From contig DATBWU010000371.1 of assembly GCA_036514635.1 (NCBI GenBank), positions 1 through 9,635 on the forward strand: a stretch of DNA of 9,635 bases, in the 5' to 3' direction. This document shows positions 1-6,216 of the stretch, in pieces. Made by a program: the position numbers and the translations under genes. A model generated the notes under the pieces. The model searched no databases. It was not told the origin of the DNA and worked only from the letters and a program-made list of their open reading frames with translations. Every line of letters starts with the position of its first letter. The first letter of the stretch is position 1. This DNA is from DASSFZ01 sp036514635. Its GTDB lineage: Bacteria > Chloroflexota > Anaerolineae > Fen-1058.

Positions 1-1
1 G

Positions 2-1444
2 CTGCCGTCGTTCAAGGAGCGGGACTTCCTGATGCACTGGATCACCAAGCCCGGCACGTCCCACCCGGAAATGTGGCGGATCACGGCTCAGGCCTGTCGT
101 GAGCTGCTGACCATTGACGGGGTGCGCAACTGCGGCTCCCACATCGGGCAGGCGATGTTGGCGGATGAACCGTACGGTATCTACTTCACCGAGAACTGGA
201 TCAGCGTCGATCCGTCGGTCGACTACGACGCGACGCTGGCCAAGATTCAGGAGGTGGTGGACGGCTACCCCGGGCTGATTCGCGATGTGCAGACCTATCT
301 GAAAGAGCGCATCCGGGAGGTGCTGACGGGAGCCAGCGACACCGTCGTCGTGCGCATCTACGGCCCTGATCTGGAGGTGCTGCGCAGCAAGGCGGACGAG
401 GTGCTGACCGCCCTGGAGGGGATCGACGGGATCGTGGATTTGAAGAAGGAGCAGCACGTCGACGTGCCGCAGGTGGATATCAAGGTCGACCTGGACGCGG
501 CCTACCGCTATGGCATCAAACCCGGCGAGGTGCGCCGGGCGGCGGCGTTCTTGATGCAAGGTGAAGAAGTCGGCGACATCTTCCAGGGTGGGAAGACGTA
601 CGATGTGAACGTGTGGAGCACGCCTGAGACGCGCAACAGCCTGACCAATATTGGCGAGCTGCTGATCGACACGCCCGATGGCGGTCACGTGCGTCTGGCG
701 GACGTGGCCGACATTCGCATCGTGCCGGCTCCGAACGTCATCGAGCGCGAAGGCCAGTCGCGTAAAACCGACGTTTCGGCCAACGTGCGGGGACGCGATC
801 TTGGCGCCGTGGCCCAGGACGTCCAAAAGGCCCTGCAGAGTGTCGAGTTCCCACTGGAGTACCGCGCGGAGGTGATCGGCGAGTTCGCGGAGCGGCAGGC
901 GGCCCAGCAGAACTTGACGATTGCCGGGCTGGTCGCCGTGATCGCGATTTTCTTCCTGTTGTATACTTCCTTCGGGAACTTCCGCCTGGCGACGCTGACG
1001 TTCTTCACCTTGCCCTGGGCGCTGGTGGGCGGTATCCTGGCGGCGTTTATCACTACCGGCGTCCTCTCGCTCGGTTCGCTGGTCGGACTGCTCACAATCT
1101 TGGGGATTGCGACGCGCAACGGGATCATGATGATCAGTCACTTCCGGCATCTGGAGGAAGAGGAAGGCGTGCCCTTTGGGCCGGAGCTGGTCTTGCGCGG
1201 GGCGCGCGAGCGGATTGCGCCGATCATGATGACGGCATTGACCACCGGCCTGGCCCTGGTGCCCCTGGCGATCGCCGGCAGTATTCCCGGTCACGAGATC
1301 GAGCACCCGATGGCTATCGTGATTCTGGGCGGCCTGGTCACTTCGACGGTGCTCAACCTGTTCGTGGTGCCCTCGCTGTACTTGCGTTTTGGGAAGGCTC
1401 GGAATTCGAGCGGCAGCGCTGGCAGCGCCACTCAATCTGCCTGA
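2..1444 (+). CDS. RND heavy-metal/multidrug efflux pump, CzcA/CusA type (5'-truncated, C-terminal half)
   Basis: Inner-membrane proton-driven RND pump subunit. The reading frame is open to the left edge, so the internal ATG at 32 is not the start. About 480 residues are visible, against roughly 1,040 for full-length CzcA/CusA. Numbering from that Met, residues 1-285 are the second periplasmic porter/docking region, with family landmarks PSFKERDFLMHW (straddling the Met), GEEVGDIFQGGKTYDVNVW (about 177-195) and VRLADVADIRI (220-230). Five hydrophobic segments follow (about 295-314, 319-341, 344-368, 397-416, 427-450), equivalent to TM8-TM12. They include GIATRNGIMMIS and IEHPMAIVILGG, the usual ends of this family. 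A short Ser/Gly-rich tail follows. The Glu and Lys I recall as essential in TM10/TM11 of CusA appear as TRNG and API here, so a Cu(I)/Ag(I) role is not supported. Substrate is unknown; TM4, which carries the metal-class motif, lies outside the window. Confidence 0.93.
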   Translation: MPSFKERDFLMHWITKPGTSHPEMWRITAQACRELLTIDGVRNCGSHIGQAMLADEPYGIYFTENWISVDPSVDYDATLAKIQEVVDGYPGLIRDVQTYLKERIREVLTGASDTVVVRIYGPDLEVLRSKADEVLTALEGIDGIVDLKKEQHVDVPQVDIKVDLDAAYRYGIKPGEVRRAAAFLMQGEEVGDIFQGGKTYDVNVWSTPETRNSLTNIGELLIDTPDGGHVRLADVADIRIVPAPNVIEREGQSRKTDVSANVRGRDLGAVAQDVQKALQSVEFPLEYRAEVIGEFAERQAAQQNLTIAGLVAVIAIFFLLYTSFGNFRLATLTFFTLPWALVGGILAAFITTGVLSLGSLVGLLTILGIATRNGIMMISHFRHLEEEEGVPFGPELVLRGARERIAPIMMTALTTGLALVPLAIAGSIPGHEIEHPMAIVILGGLVTSTVLNLFVVPSLYLRFGKARNSSGSAGSATQSA

Positions 1445-1452
1445 ATGCCGTG

Positions 1453-1476
1453 CGGTGGAAGCCCACCGACCGTTTT
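1453..1476 (+). terminator. possible weak intrinsic terminator after the RND gene
   Basis: Nine bases after the RND stop, CGGTGG and CCACCG form a perfect 6-bp stem around the tetraloop AAGC (1453-1468). A short TTTT run follows at 1473-1476, after an ACCG gap. Position and shape fit a Rho-independent terminator, but the stem is short and the T-run is weak and displaced, so efficiency would be low. Confidence 0.35.
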
Positions 1477-1477
1477 G

Positions 1478-1534
1478 AACCACGGAGACACGGAGGCACG
1501 AAGAAAAACTCCGTGTCTCCGTGCCTCCGTGGTT
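1478..1534. repeat. CACGGAGR-type inverted repeat, copy 1
   Basis: The left arm 1478-1500 (AACCACGGAGACACGGAGG then CACG) pairs with 1512-1534 across an 11-nt loop. Only two of 23 positions are off Watson-Crick: one A.C mismatch and one that would be G.U in RNA. Each arm is itself an 8-nt tandem of CACGGAG plus A or G. A related copy lies at 6215-6281. I recall this CCACGGAGACACGGAGG sequence as a common intergenic repeat in environmental bacterial genomes; reading through it yields spurious peptides such as TTEARRHG on the opposite strand. It could form a strong hairpin in transcripts leaving the RND gene. No transposase or target-site duplication is evident. Confidence 0.85.
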
Positions 1535-1663
1535 AATGAAACCGTTGACTCATTTACGCCCGGGTGCACTGAGTGAGTTCGAATGGTGAAGAACAGCGTT
1601 CGTCGAGGAAGTCGTTCCAGCACACAAGTCGGCACGCGATACGCCCAAGGAAAGGAAGTGGAG

Positions 1664-2572
1664 ATGCGACGTCTTCACGCCATCTGTGTAGCAGTTGCGT
1701 TGCTTCTGACGATTTCGGTCTCGGCCTGTGGGCCGACAACTCCGGCCCAGCCGACGCAGGCCCCTGAGCCTACTAACACGCCAGAAGCGACCGCCGGCAG
1801 TGTGATCTCAGAGCCGGAGTTCAAGGACTTCGATCCCAACAATTTCGACCGTTCGACCAACATCGACAACGAATGGTCGCCCATGCAGCCGGGCACGCAG
1901 TGGGCCTATGAGGGGACCACTGTTGAGGATGGCGAGAGCCTTCCTCGTCGCCTGGAGTTCACGGTCACCGACCTGACCAAGGAGATCGAGGGTGTGCGCA
2001 CGGTCGTCGCCTGGATTGTGGACTACAGAGATGGCGAGGTGGTAGAGAAGGAGATCGCTTTCTACGCGCAGGACAACGACGGCAACGTCTGGTACCTGGG
2101 TGAGCACCCCGAAGAATACGAGGACGGCAACTTCGTGGCGGCCCCAACCTGGATCGCCGGCCTGGCAGATGCGCGAGCGGGAATCAAGATGATGGCACAG
2201 CCGCAGTTGGGGATGCCCAGTTACTTTCAAGGGTGGGGCCCTGCAGTCGACTGGACGGACTACGGGCAGGTGGAGCAGATGGGCCAGGAGACCTGTGTCC
2301 CCGTCGACTGCTACCAGGACGTTCTGGTGATCGCCGAGTCCAGCCTGGGAGAGACGGGCGCCTTCCAGATCAAGTACTACGCGCGCGGCGTGGGCGAGGT
2401 TCGAGTCGGCTGGAGAGGAGCGGATGCAACGCAAGAGGAGCTAGAGCTGGTCGAGCTTGTGCAGCTCAGCCCGGAGGCTCTGGCGGAGGTCCGCGCGGAG
2501 GCTCTGGCACTGGAGAAGCACGCCTACGAGGTCAGCCAGGACGTGTACGCGCAGACCTCACCGGCGGAGTGA
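1664..2572 (+). CDS. secreted lipoprotein of unknown function, conserved-hypothetical type
   Basis: A 302-residue protein. I chose the ATG at 1664 over the in-frame ATG at 1583 because AAGGAAAGGAAG ends 5 bases before it and the protein then begins directly with a lipoprotein signal peptide. That has basic MRR, a hydrophobic core (about 6-18) and lipobox VSAC, with Cys22 as the lipidated residue. Residues 23-47 form a Pro/Thr/Glu linker, as expected for display outside the membrane. The globular part (about 48-265) has the pattern FDPNNFDRSTNIDNEWSPMQ, then PGTQWAYEG (76-84), a DxDGNVWYLGE stretch (137-147) and KYYARGVGEV (237-246). I associate this pattern with an uncharacterised bacterial extracellular family, but I cannot name a domain. 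Two close cysteines (CVPVDC, 211-216) could form a disulfide or bind metal. Residues 269-285 contain a small duplication. Function is unknown; its position downstream of an RND pump may be incidental. Confidence 0.9.
   Translation: MRRLHAICVAVALLLTISVSACGPTTPAQPTQAPEPTNTPEATAGSVISEPEFKDFDPNNFDRSTNIDNEWSPMQPGTQWAYEGTTVEDGESLPRRLEFTVTDLTKEIEGVRTVVAWIVDYRDGEVVEKEIAFYAQDNDGNVWYLGEHPEEYEDGNFVAAPTWIAGLADARAGIKMMAQPQLGMPSYFQGWGPAVDWTDYGQVEQMGQETCVPVDCYQDVLVIAESSLGETGAFQIKYYARGVGEVRVGWRGADATQEELELVELVQLSPEALAEVRAEALALEKHAYEVSQDVYAQTSPAE
2472..2508 (+). repeat. 24-bp partial tandem duplication inside the lipoprotein gene
   Basis: CGGAGGCTCTGGC occurs at 2472-2484 and again at 2496-2508, an exact 13-bp match in a 24-bp period that preserves frame. 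It yields EALAEVRA followed by EALALEKH near the C-terminus. This fits a small in-frame duplication that has since diverged, in an Ala/Glu-rich segment likely to be helical. Confidence 0.6.
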
Positions 2573-2614
2573 GGCACGGTTGGGGCTACCTGACAACTCC
2601 TGTATAACCCTCCG

Positions 2615-2644
2615 GTAGGGGCGGGCAGCTGCCTGCCCCTCTAC
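2615..2644 (+). terminator. GC-rich palindrome, possible terminator of the lipoprotein gene or dispersed repeat
   Basis: Positions 2618-2639 (GGGGCGGGCAG then CTGCCTGCCCC) are a 22-nt palindrome, with a single G.T pair out of 11. As RNA this would be a 9-bp stem closed by AGCT. Flanking GTA (2615-2617) and TAC (2642-2644) extend it past a 2-nt bulge. It lies 43 bp after the lipoprotein stop and is followed by TCTACTATTTACTGGGCTTTT, a poor T-tract, so termination is possible but not clean. The GTAGGGGC...GCCCC(TC)TAC frame resembles palindromic intergenic repeats I recall from Chloroflexota and cyanobacteria. Confidence 0.5.
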
Positions 2645-2678
2645 TATTTACTGGGCTTTTGCAGACTTGAAAATGCTC

Positions 2679-2710
2679 CTCCCGCCGAGGACGGCGGGAG
2701 CGCTTCCCGC
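2679..2710. repeat. two overlapping inverted repeats upstream of the beta-helix gene
   Basis: CTCCCGCCG (2679-2687) and CGGCGGGAG (2692-2700) form a perfect 9-bp stem around AGGA. The right arm can instead pair downstream: GCGGGA (2694-2699) with TCCCGC (2705-2710). The two hairpins are mutually exclusive. They end 22 bp before the chosen ATG at 2733, so they would lie in its leader RNA. In-frame TTG (2667) and ATG (2673) codons precede the palindromes, but translation from them would place an unlikely PPRTAGALPAF stretch ahead of the signal peptide. Confidence 0.6.
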
Positions 2711-2732
2711 ATTCGCCAAAGTCCAGTTAGAG

Positions 2733-4022
2733 ATGTTTCTCGTGGATAAGCAGATTAGATTGGCGCGCCCCTTCGCATGGCTGGCCGTTTTGGTTGCAGC
2801 CGGGTTGCTGATCTTGAGCACCGTGGCTGCGCCTGCCCCTGTCTTCGCCGCAACCATTCGCATTCCCCAGGACTATCCAACGATCCAGGCCGGCATCAAC
2901 GCCGCCCGGGATGGCGACCTGGTCCTCGTCTCCCCCGGCACGTACACCGAACAGCTCACCCTTTCCGGCAAGACGATTATTCTCGCTTCCCAATACCACA
3001 CGACCGGCGATGAACACCTTATCAACGACACGATCATCGACGGCGGGCGCGGCGCGGCCATCACGGTCAATCAATCGGTTGGGCCGGAGACTCGGATCAT
3101 CGGCTTCACCATCCAAAATGGGGATGACGGTATCAGGGCTTTCGGAAGACTCCATATCCTTAATAACCGTTTTATTGACAATAGCGATGCGATCGATTAT
3201 GAGGCCGGCGGGGGTGTCGCGCGCAACAATGTCTTCGAGAATAACAGCGATGATGCGATCGACTTCGATGGCTCCACGGAAGCCCTCGTCGAAGACAACC
3301 TGATCCGCAACAACGGCGACGACGGCATCGAGATTCGCCTGCACACCTACACCGGCCCCACCCTAAACATCATCATCCGCAAGAATACCATCTCCGGCAA
3401 CGGCGAGGACGGCATCCAGCTCATTGATTATCCCGGTGTGTCTGACCGCGTTTTTCTCATCGAACGCAACCTGATCGCCGGCAATGCGATGGTCGGGCTG
3501 GGACTCATGGACAACGGCGAGACCCGAGAAGACTTCCGCGCGGCCAGCATCCCCGAGCGCATTCATCTCTTCAACAACACCTTCAGCGGCAATCCTTACG
3601 CAGTCACCGGCGGCGACAACCTGATTGCCCTCAACAACCTGTTTGTCGATTCCGTCGACGTGGCTCTCAAGAACGTCGACGCCGGATCCATCGCTGCCTA
3701 TAACCTGTTCTGGAACAACGGCACGCATCACCAGGGCAGCAACATCGACCTGAACAGCACAGTATTCGACGACCCTCTGCTAGACACAAATTACCGGCTC
3801 CAGCCTGGCAGTCCGGCGATCGACGCCGGCACCGCCCACTTCGAATGGAATGGGAAAACGGTCTTAGACATTCCCGCGTCGGGCTATGCCGGCGCTGCGC
3901 CCGACCTGGGCTGGTCTGAGACAAATTCCGTCCCGCCTCCGGCGACGCCGCCCCCCTACGAGACCTACCTGCCCCTGGTCTCCCGCGACGCCAAGCTCAC
4001 GGCCAATGCAATAGCGCCGTAG
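2733..4022 (+). CDS. secreted right-handed parallel beta-helix repeat protein with C-terminal YLPLV motif
   Basis: A 429-residue exported protein. I chose ATG 2733 because it gives a normal Sec signal peptide: basic region to residue 13, hydrophobic core about 14-30, likely cleavage after APVFA (residue 39). No good ribosome site precedes it, so the start is uncertain. Mature residues 41-75 (IRIPQDYPTIQAGINAARDG, then VLVSPGTYTEQ) are the classic entry to pectate-lyase-like/NosD-like beta-helix domains. Rungs then recur with ILNNRFIDN, RNNVFENN and RKNTISGNG. Asp/Gly turns (DDGI 131, DAID 152, DDAID 173, DDGI 196, EDGI 225) are spaced 21-29 residues apart. The helix closes with YRLQPGSPAIDAGT (354-367) and a GAAPDLGW motif. 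A Pro-rich linker (401-408) leads to TYLPLVSRD (411-419), then ten more residues. No catalytic residues can be assigned, so the substrate or ligand is unknown. The gene converges on the kinase gene. Confidence 0.92.
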   Translation: MFLVDKQIRLARPFAWLAVLVAAGLLILSTVAAPAPVFAATIRIPQDYPTIQAGINAARDGDLVLVSPGTYTEQLTLSGKTIILASQYHTTGDEHLINDTIIDGGRGAAITVNQSVGPETRIIGFTIQNGDDGIRAFGRLHILNNRFIDNSDAIDYEAGGGVARNNVFENNSDDAIDFDGSTEALVEDNLIRNNGDDGIEIRLHTYTGPTLNIIIRKNTISGNGEDGIQLIDYPGVSDRVFLIERNLIAGNAMVGLGLMDNGETREDFRAASIPERIHLFNNTFSGNPYAVTGGDNLIALNNLFVDSVDVALKNVDAGSIAAYNLFWNNGTHHQGSNIDLNSTVFDDPLLDTNYRLQPGSPAIDAGTAHFEWNGKTVLDIPASGYAGAAPDLGWSETNSVPPPATPPPYETYLPLVSRDAKLTANAIAP

Positions 4023-4031
4023 CGGCCCTCA

Positions 4032-5435
4032 TCACCATGACTTTGTTGACAATCGCACTACAAACGCTGTCCCTTTTCCGACTTCGCTTTCTACATCTAC
4101 CTGACCGCCGTGAGCGCGGGCTACATCTTGGGCAATAGCCAATCCCAAGCCGATGCCATCCTTACTGCGGGCCCCATCAACACGATAAAAACGGTCAAAT
4201 ATGTAGGGCAAATGCTCAGGGGGAATGCCAATGCCCGTATCGCTGATGGTGACTGCCAGCGATTTGTCGTCTTTCGGCCTGGCCGAAATGGCGATGCATC
4301 CCTGTTCGGTGTATTTGATAGCATTGTCCAGCAAGTTCACAAATAATCGGATCAGTCCATCACTGTCTCCCATCAGAGTTAAGCCATCGCCCGGCACATG
4401 GTCAATGAGCTGCAGTCCCTTATCTTCTGCTAATGGACGGAGAGAGTCAATGACGTCTTTCAGCAGTATAGATAAATCGACTCGCTCGAATTTTGCAGAC
4501 TGCCCGGTTGCATCATCACGGGCCAGATGGAGTAATCCTTCGGTCAATGTTTTCATGTGCTCGGCTTCCAGGCTCAGGTCAATCAATGCCTGTTCATACT
4601 CTGCCGGGGAACGCCGCCGTGCTAATGTGCTGCCGATAATCGTCTGCATCGCGGACAGCGGGGTACGTAATTCATGCGACGCATCGGCAGTGAATTGACG
4701 TTCGCGCCGGAACGCATCGTCCAGCCGGGCCAGCATCGAGTCAAAGGTGGCGGCCAGCCGCCCCACCTCGTCATCGGTCTGGGGCAGGTTCAGCCGGGCC
4801 GACAACTCGTTGGCGGAGATATGACGGGCAGTACGGGTTATCTTGTCGATCGGGACTAAGGCTCGCGCCGCTAAAAAGTACCCACCGCTACCGGCCACTA
4901 TCACGATGAGCGGCACTCCTAAGAGAAGGGTTATGAGTAACGAATCGAGGGTGCCTCTGACATTGTTCAGGTTGAGGGCAACTTGTAGTATGCCCACGAC
5001 CTGGTTAGATTGAACAACTGGAGAAGTATAGACGCGAAGCGGGTCCTGGCTGTTTGGGTCGGTAATGGTCGTAAACTCGCCGGGTTGATTGGGGACGGTC
5101 ATATCTAGTTGCGGGGGTGGTAAATCTGTATAGGGCCCATAGTCTTGCACCGACTGTCCGTGCAGGTTCAGCATCCGCATACTCAAGCCTTGTTCACGGA
5201 GTCGGGCGTATTGCGTATCCTCGATTGGATTTTCGATGAGAACCAGAGCACCCCTCTCCATCTCGACTTCTGCCGTCAGTTCAATCGCGGTTAGCTGCAA
5301 CGTCTCATCAACTGCCGTGACCAAACTGTGTGACATATTCGAGTACACAAAGACGCCGAATAGCGCTAACGCGGTAAACAGTAATCCCGCTGTCCACAGG
5401 GCAAAGCGAACCCGAAGCGTTCTCAAGCGTTTCAT
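4032..5435 (-). CDS. sensor histidine kinase (HAMP-HisKA-HATPase), partner of the adjacent response regulator
   Basis: A 467-residue membrane kinase that autophosphorylates on His and passes the phosphate to the regulator encoded just upstream. TM1 is about 10-31, an extracytoplasmic sensor of roughly 130 residues follows (32-164), and TM2 is about 165-189. A HAMP linker (190-242, ending near DDEVGRLAATFDSMLARLDD) precedes the H-box FTADASHELRTPLSAM with His254. The ATPase domain has N-box LFVNLLDNAIKY (364-375), G1 DTGIG (399-403), F-box YIFDRFYR (411-418) and G2 GIGLGLA (427-433), all intact. The sensor has no recognised metal-binding motif (only one or two His/Met-containing patches), so the signal is unknown. 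The ATG overlaps the regulator's TGA as ATGA, implying translational coupling; AGGA lies about 9 bases upstream. This gene is visibly lower in GC than its neighbours. No terminator is visible after it. Confidence 0.97.
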   Translation of the reverse strand: MKRLRTLRVRFALWTAGLLFTALALFGVFVYSNMSHSLVTAVDETLQLTAIELTAEVEMERGALVLIENPIEDTQYARLREQGLSMRMLNLHGQSVQDYGPYTDLPPPQLDMTVPNQPGEFTTITDPNSQDPLRVYTSPVVQSNQVVGILQVALNLNNVRGTLDSLLITLLLGVPLIVIVAGSGGYFLAARALVPIDKITRTARHISANELSARLNLPQTDDEVGRLAATFDSMLARLDDAFRRERQFTADASHELRTPLSAMQTIIGSTLARRRSPAEYEQALIDLSLEAEHMKTLTEGLLHLARDDATGQSAKFERVDLSILLKDVIDSLRPLAEDKGLQLIDHVPGDGLTLMGDSDGLIRLFVNLLDNAIKYTEQGCIAISARPKDDKSLAVTISDTGIGIPPEHLPYIFDRFYRVDGARSKDGIGLGLAIAQDVARAHGGQVDVESEVGKGTAFVVRLSTKSW

Positions 5436-6112
5436 TCATCTCTATCCTGGTCCGACAGGCGATAGCCAGCTCCGCGTACGGTGTGAATGAGCTTCAGGTC
5501 AAAAGGATCATCGATTTTACGCCGTAAGTTGCGAATGTAGACGTCGACCACGTTGGATTGGTTGTCGACATCATAGCTCCAAACCGACTCGGCAATTTCG
5601 GTACGGGTCAAAACACGGCCGGGTTCGCGCATCAGACATTCCAGGATGGCATATTCTTTGGCAGTCAGTTTGATGAGCGTGTCGCTGCGCATCACCGCGC
5701 GGGTACGGGTGTCCAGGCTAAGGTTTGCGACTTTCAGAGTTGAAGTTTTCGTAGTGTGACGACGAGCCAGCGCCCGGAGTCGTGCCAGCAGTTCCTTCAA
5801 ATTAAACGGTTTGACCAGATAATCGTCGGCTCCGGCATCCAGCCCGGTCACGCGGTCATCGACCGTATCCCGGGCCGTCAACATCAAGATAGCAGCCGGA
5901 TTACCCTGATTCCGCAAGCGACGACAGACGGTAATGCCATCCACCTCCGGCAGCATAATGTCCAGAACAATCAGGTCATATTCAACGACCTCGGCCCAAT
6001 CCAATGCTTCCCGCCCGGTGTGTGCCAGGTCTACGGCATATCCTTGTTCTTCCAATGCCCGTTTGACGTAGTTCGAGACGTTGGGCTGGTCCTCGACGAT
6101 TAAGACGCGCAT
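5432..6112 (-). CDS. OmpR/PhoB-family response regulator
   Basis: A 226-residue DNA-binding transcription regulator. The receiver domain (1-120) has the acidic pair Glu7/Asp8, phosphoacceptor Asp51 in VLDIMLPEVDG, switch Thr79 in LMLTARD, and Lys101 in VKPF. All key residues are present, so it should be phosphorylated normally. The C-terminal winged helix (about 125-222) contains LTAKEYAILECL, the PGRVLTRTEIAESVW stretch, recognition helix VVDVYIRNLRRKID and the HTVRGAGYRL hairpin typical of OmpR/PhoB. Length is standard. The ATG at 6112 is preceded by AGGA about 8 bases upstream. A good -10/-35 promoter and several inverted repeats lie just upstream, suggesting its own transcription start and possible autoregulation rather than simple read-through from MacB. 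The targets are not shown by sequence; the flanking MacB/adaptor genes or the RND pump are the natural candidates. Confidence 0.97.
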   Translation of the reverse strand: MRVLIVEDQPNVSNYVKRALEEQGYAVDLAHTGREALDWAEVVEYDLIVLDIMLPEVDGITVCRRLRNQGNPAAILMLTARDTVDDRVTGLDAGADDYLVKPFNLKELLARLRALARRHTTKTSTLKVANLSLDTRTRAVMRSDTLIKLTAKEYAILECLMREPGRVLTRTEIAESVWSYDVDNQSNVVDVYIRNLRRKIDDPFDLKLIHTVRGAGYRLSDQDRDE

Positions 6113-6145
6113 TCAAAACATCCTGTCTACCGAATCGATACCGCG

Positions 6146-6174
6146 ATTATACTGTTACAAGCACACCAGGTAAA
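6146..6174 (-). promoter_or_regulatory. sigma-70-type promoter of the response regulator gene
   Basis: Reading the - strand, a perfect TATAAT (6151-6146) is preceded by a 17-bp spacer and TTTACC (6174-6169, 4 of 6 matches to TTGACA). Initiation would fall about 25-30 bases before the regulator ATG. No extended -10 TG is present. This is the best promoter in the window. Confidence 0.7.
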
Positions 6175-6182
6175 ATCTTACC
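6169..6182. promoter_or_regulatory. 14-bp near-palindrome overlapping the -35 box, possible operator
   Basis: GGTAAAATCTTACC pairs at 6 of 7 symmetric positions and covers the whole -35 hexamer of the regulator promoter. A dimeric regulator bound here would block polymerase. It contains AAATCTT, repeated at 6187-6193 and inverted at 6207-6213. It is short, so chance is possible. Confidence 0.35.
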
Positions 6183-6183
6183 C

Positions 6184-6216
6184 GTGAAATCTTTGCCTTC
6201 TGTGCAAAGATTTCAC
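6184..6216. repeat. perfect 13-bp inverted repeat upstream of the regulator promoter
   Basis: GTGAAATCTTTGC (6184-6196) and GCAAAGATTTCAC (6204-6216) are exact reverse complements separated by CTTCTGT. Equivalent arm positions are 20 bp apart, about two helical turns, on one side of the promoter, starting 10 bp upstream of the -35 box. It could be an activator/repressor site, or an outer part of the adjoining repeat, which its right arm overlaps by two bases. The stem has no T-run on either strand, so it is not a standard terminator. Confidence 0.8.

Noticed and set aside
685..1128. Long open frame on the - strand inside the RND gene
   Set aside because: It is antisense to a well-supported RND coding region, its translation is low-complexity Ser/Arg/Thr typical of a shadow frame, and it has no ribosome site.
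1545..1573. TTGACT at 1545-1550 as a -35 box for the lipoprotein gene
   Set aside because: At 17-18 bp spacing the downstream hexamer is ACTGAG or CTGAGT, far from TATAAT; no usable -10 was found.
1432..1635. Small - strand open frame giving TTEARRHG...SVSPWF
   Set aside because: The peptide is a translation of the CACGGAGR inverted repeat; it is a familiar artefact rather than a gene.
1808..2434. 208-codon open frame antisense to the lipoprotein gene
   Set aside because: The + strand frame has a signal peptide, lipobox and ribosome site; the antisense frame has no domain-like pattern.
2580..2608. TTGGGG-17 bp-TATAAC as a promoter for the beta-helix gene
   Set aside because: The -10 is fair (5 of 6) but the -35 is poor, and a strong GC palindrome follows immediately. 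Too weak to annotate.
2667..2732. Upstream TTG (2667) or ATG (2673) as the beta-helix gene start
   Set aside because: These starts would translate the palindrome and push the signal peptide inward by 20 or more residues. ATG 2733 gives a normal signal peptide.
2727..3344. 205-codon - strand open frame opposite the beta-helix gene, and a second one at 3363-3731
   Set aside because: Both mirror the repetitive beta-helix coding sequence (Asp/Ile/Val-rich because of Asn/Asp/Gly repeats on the sense strand). They have no start signals or recognisable motifs.
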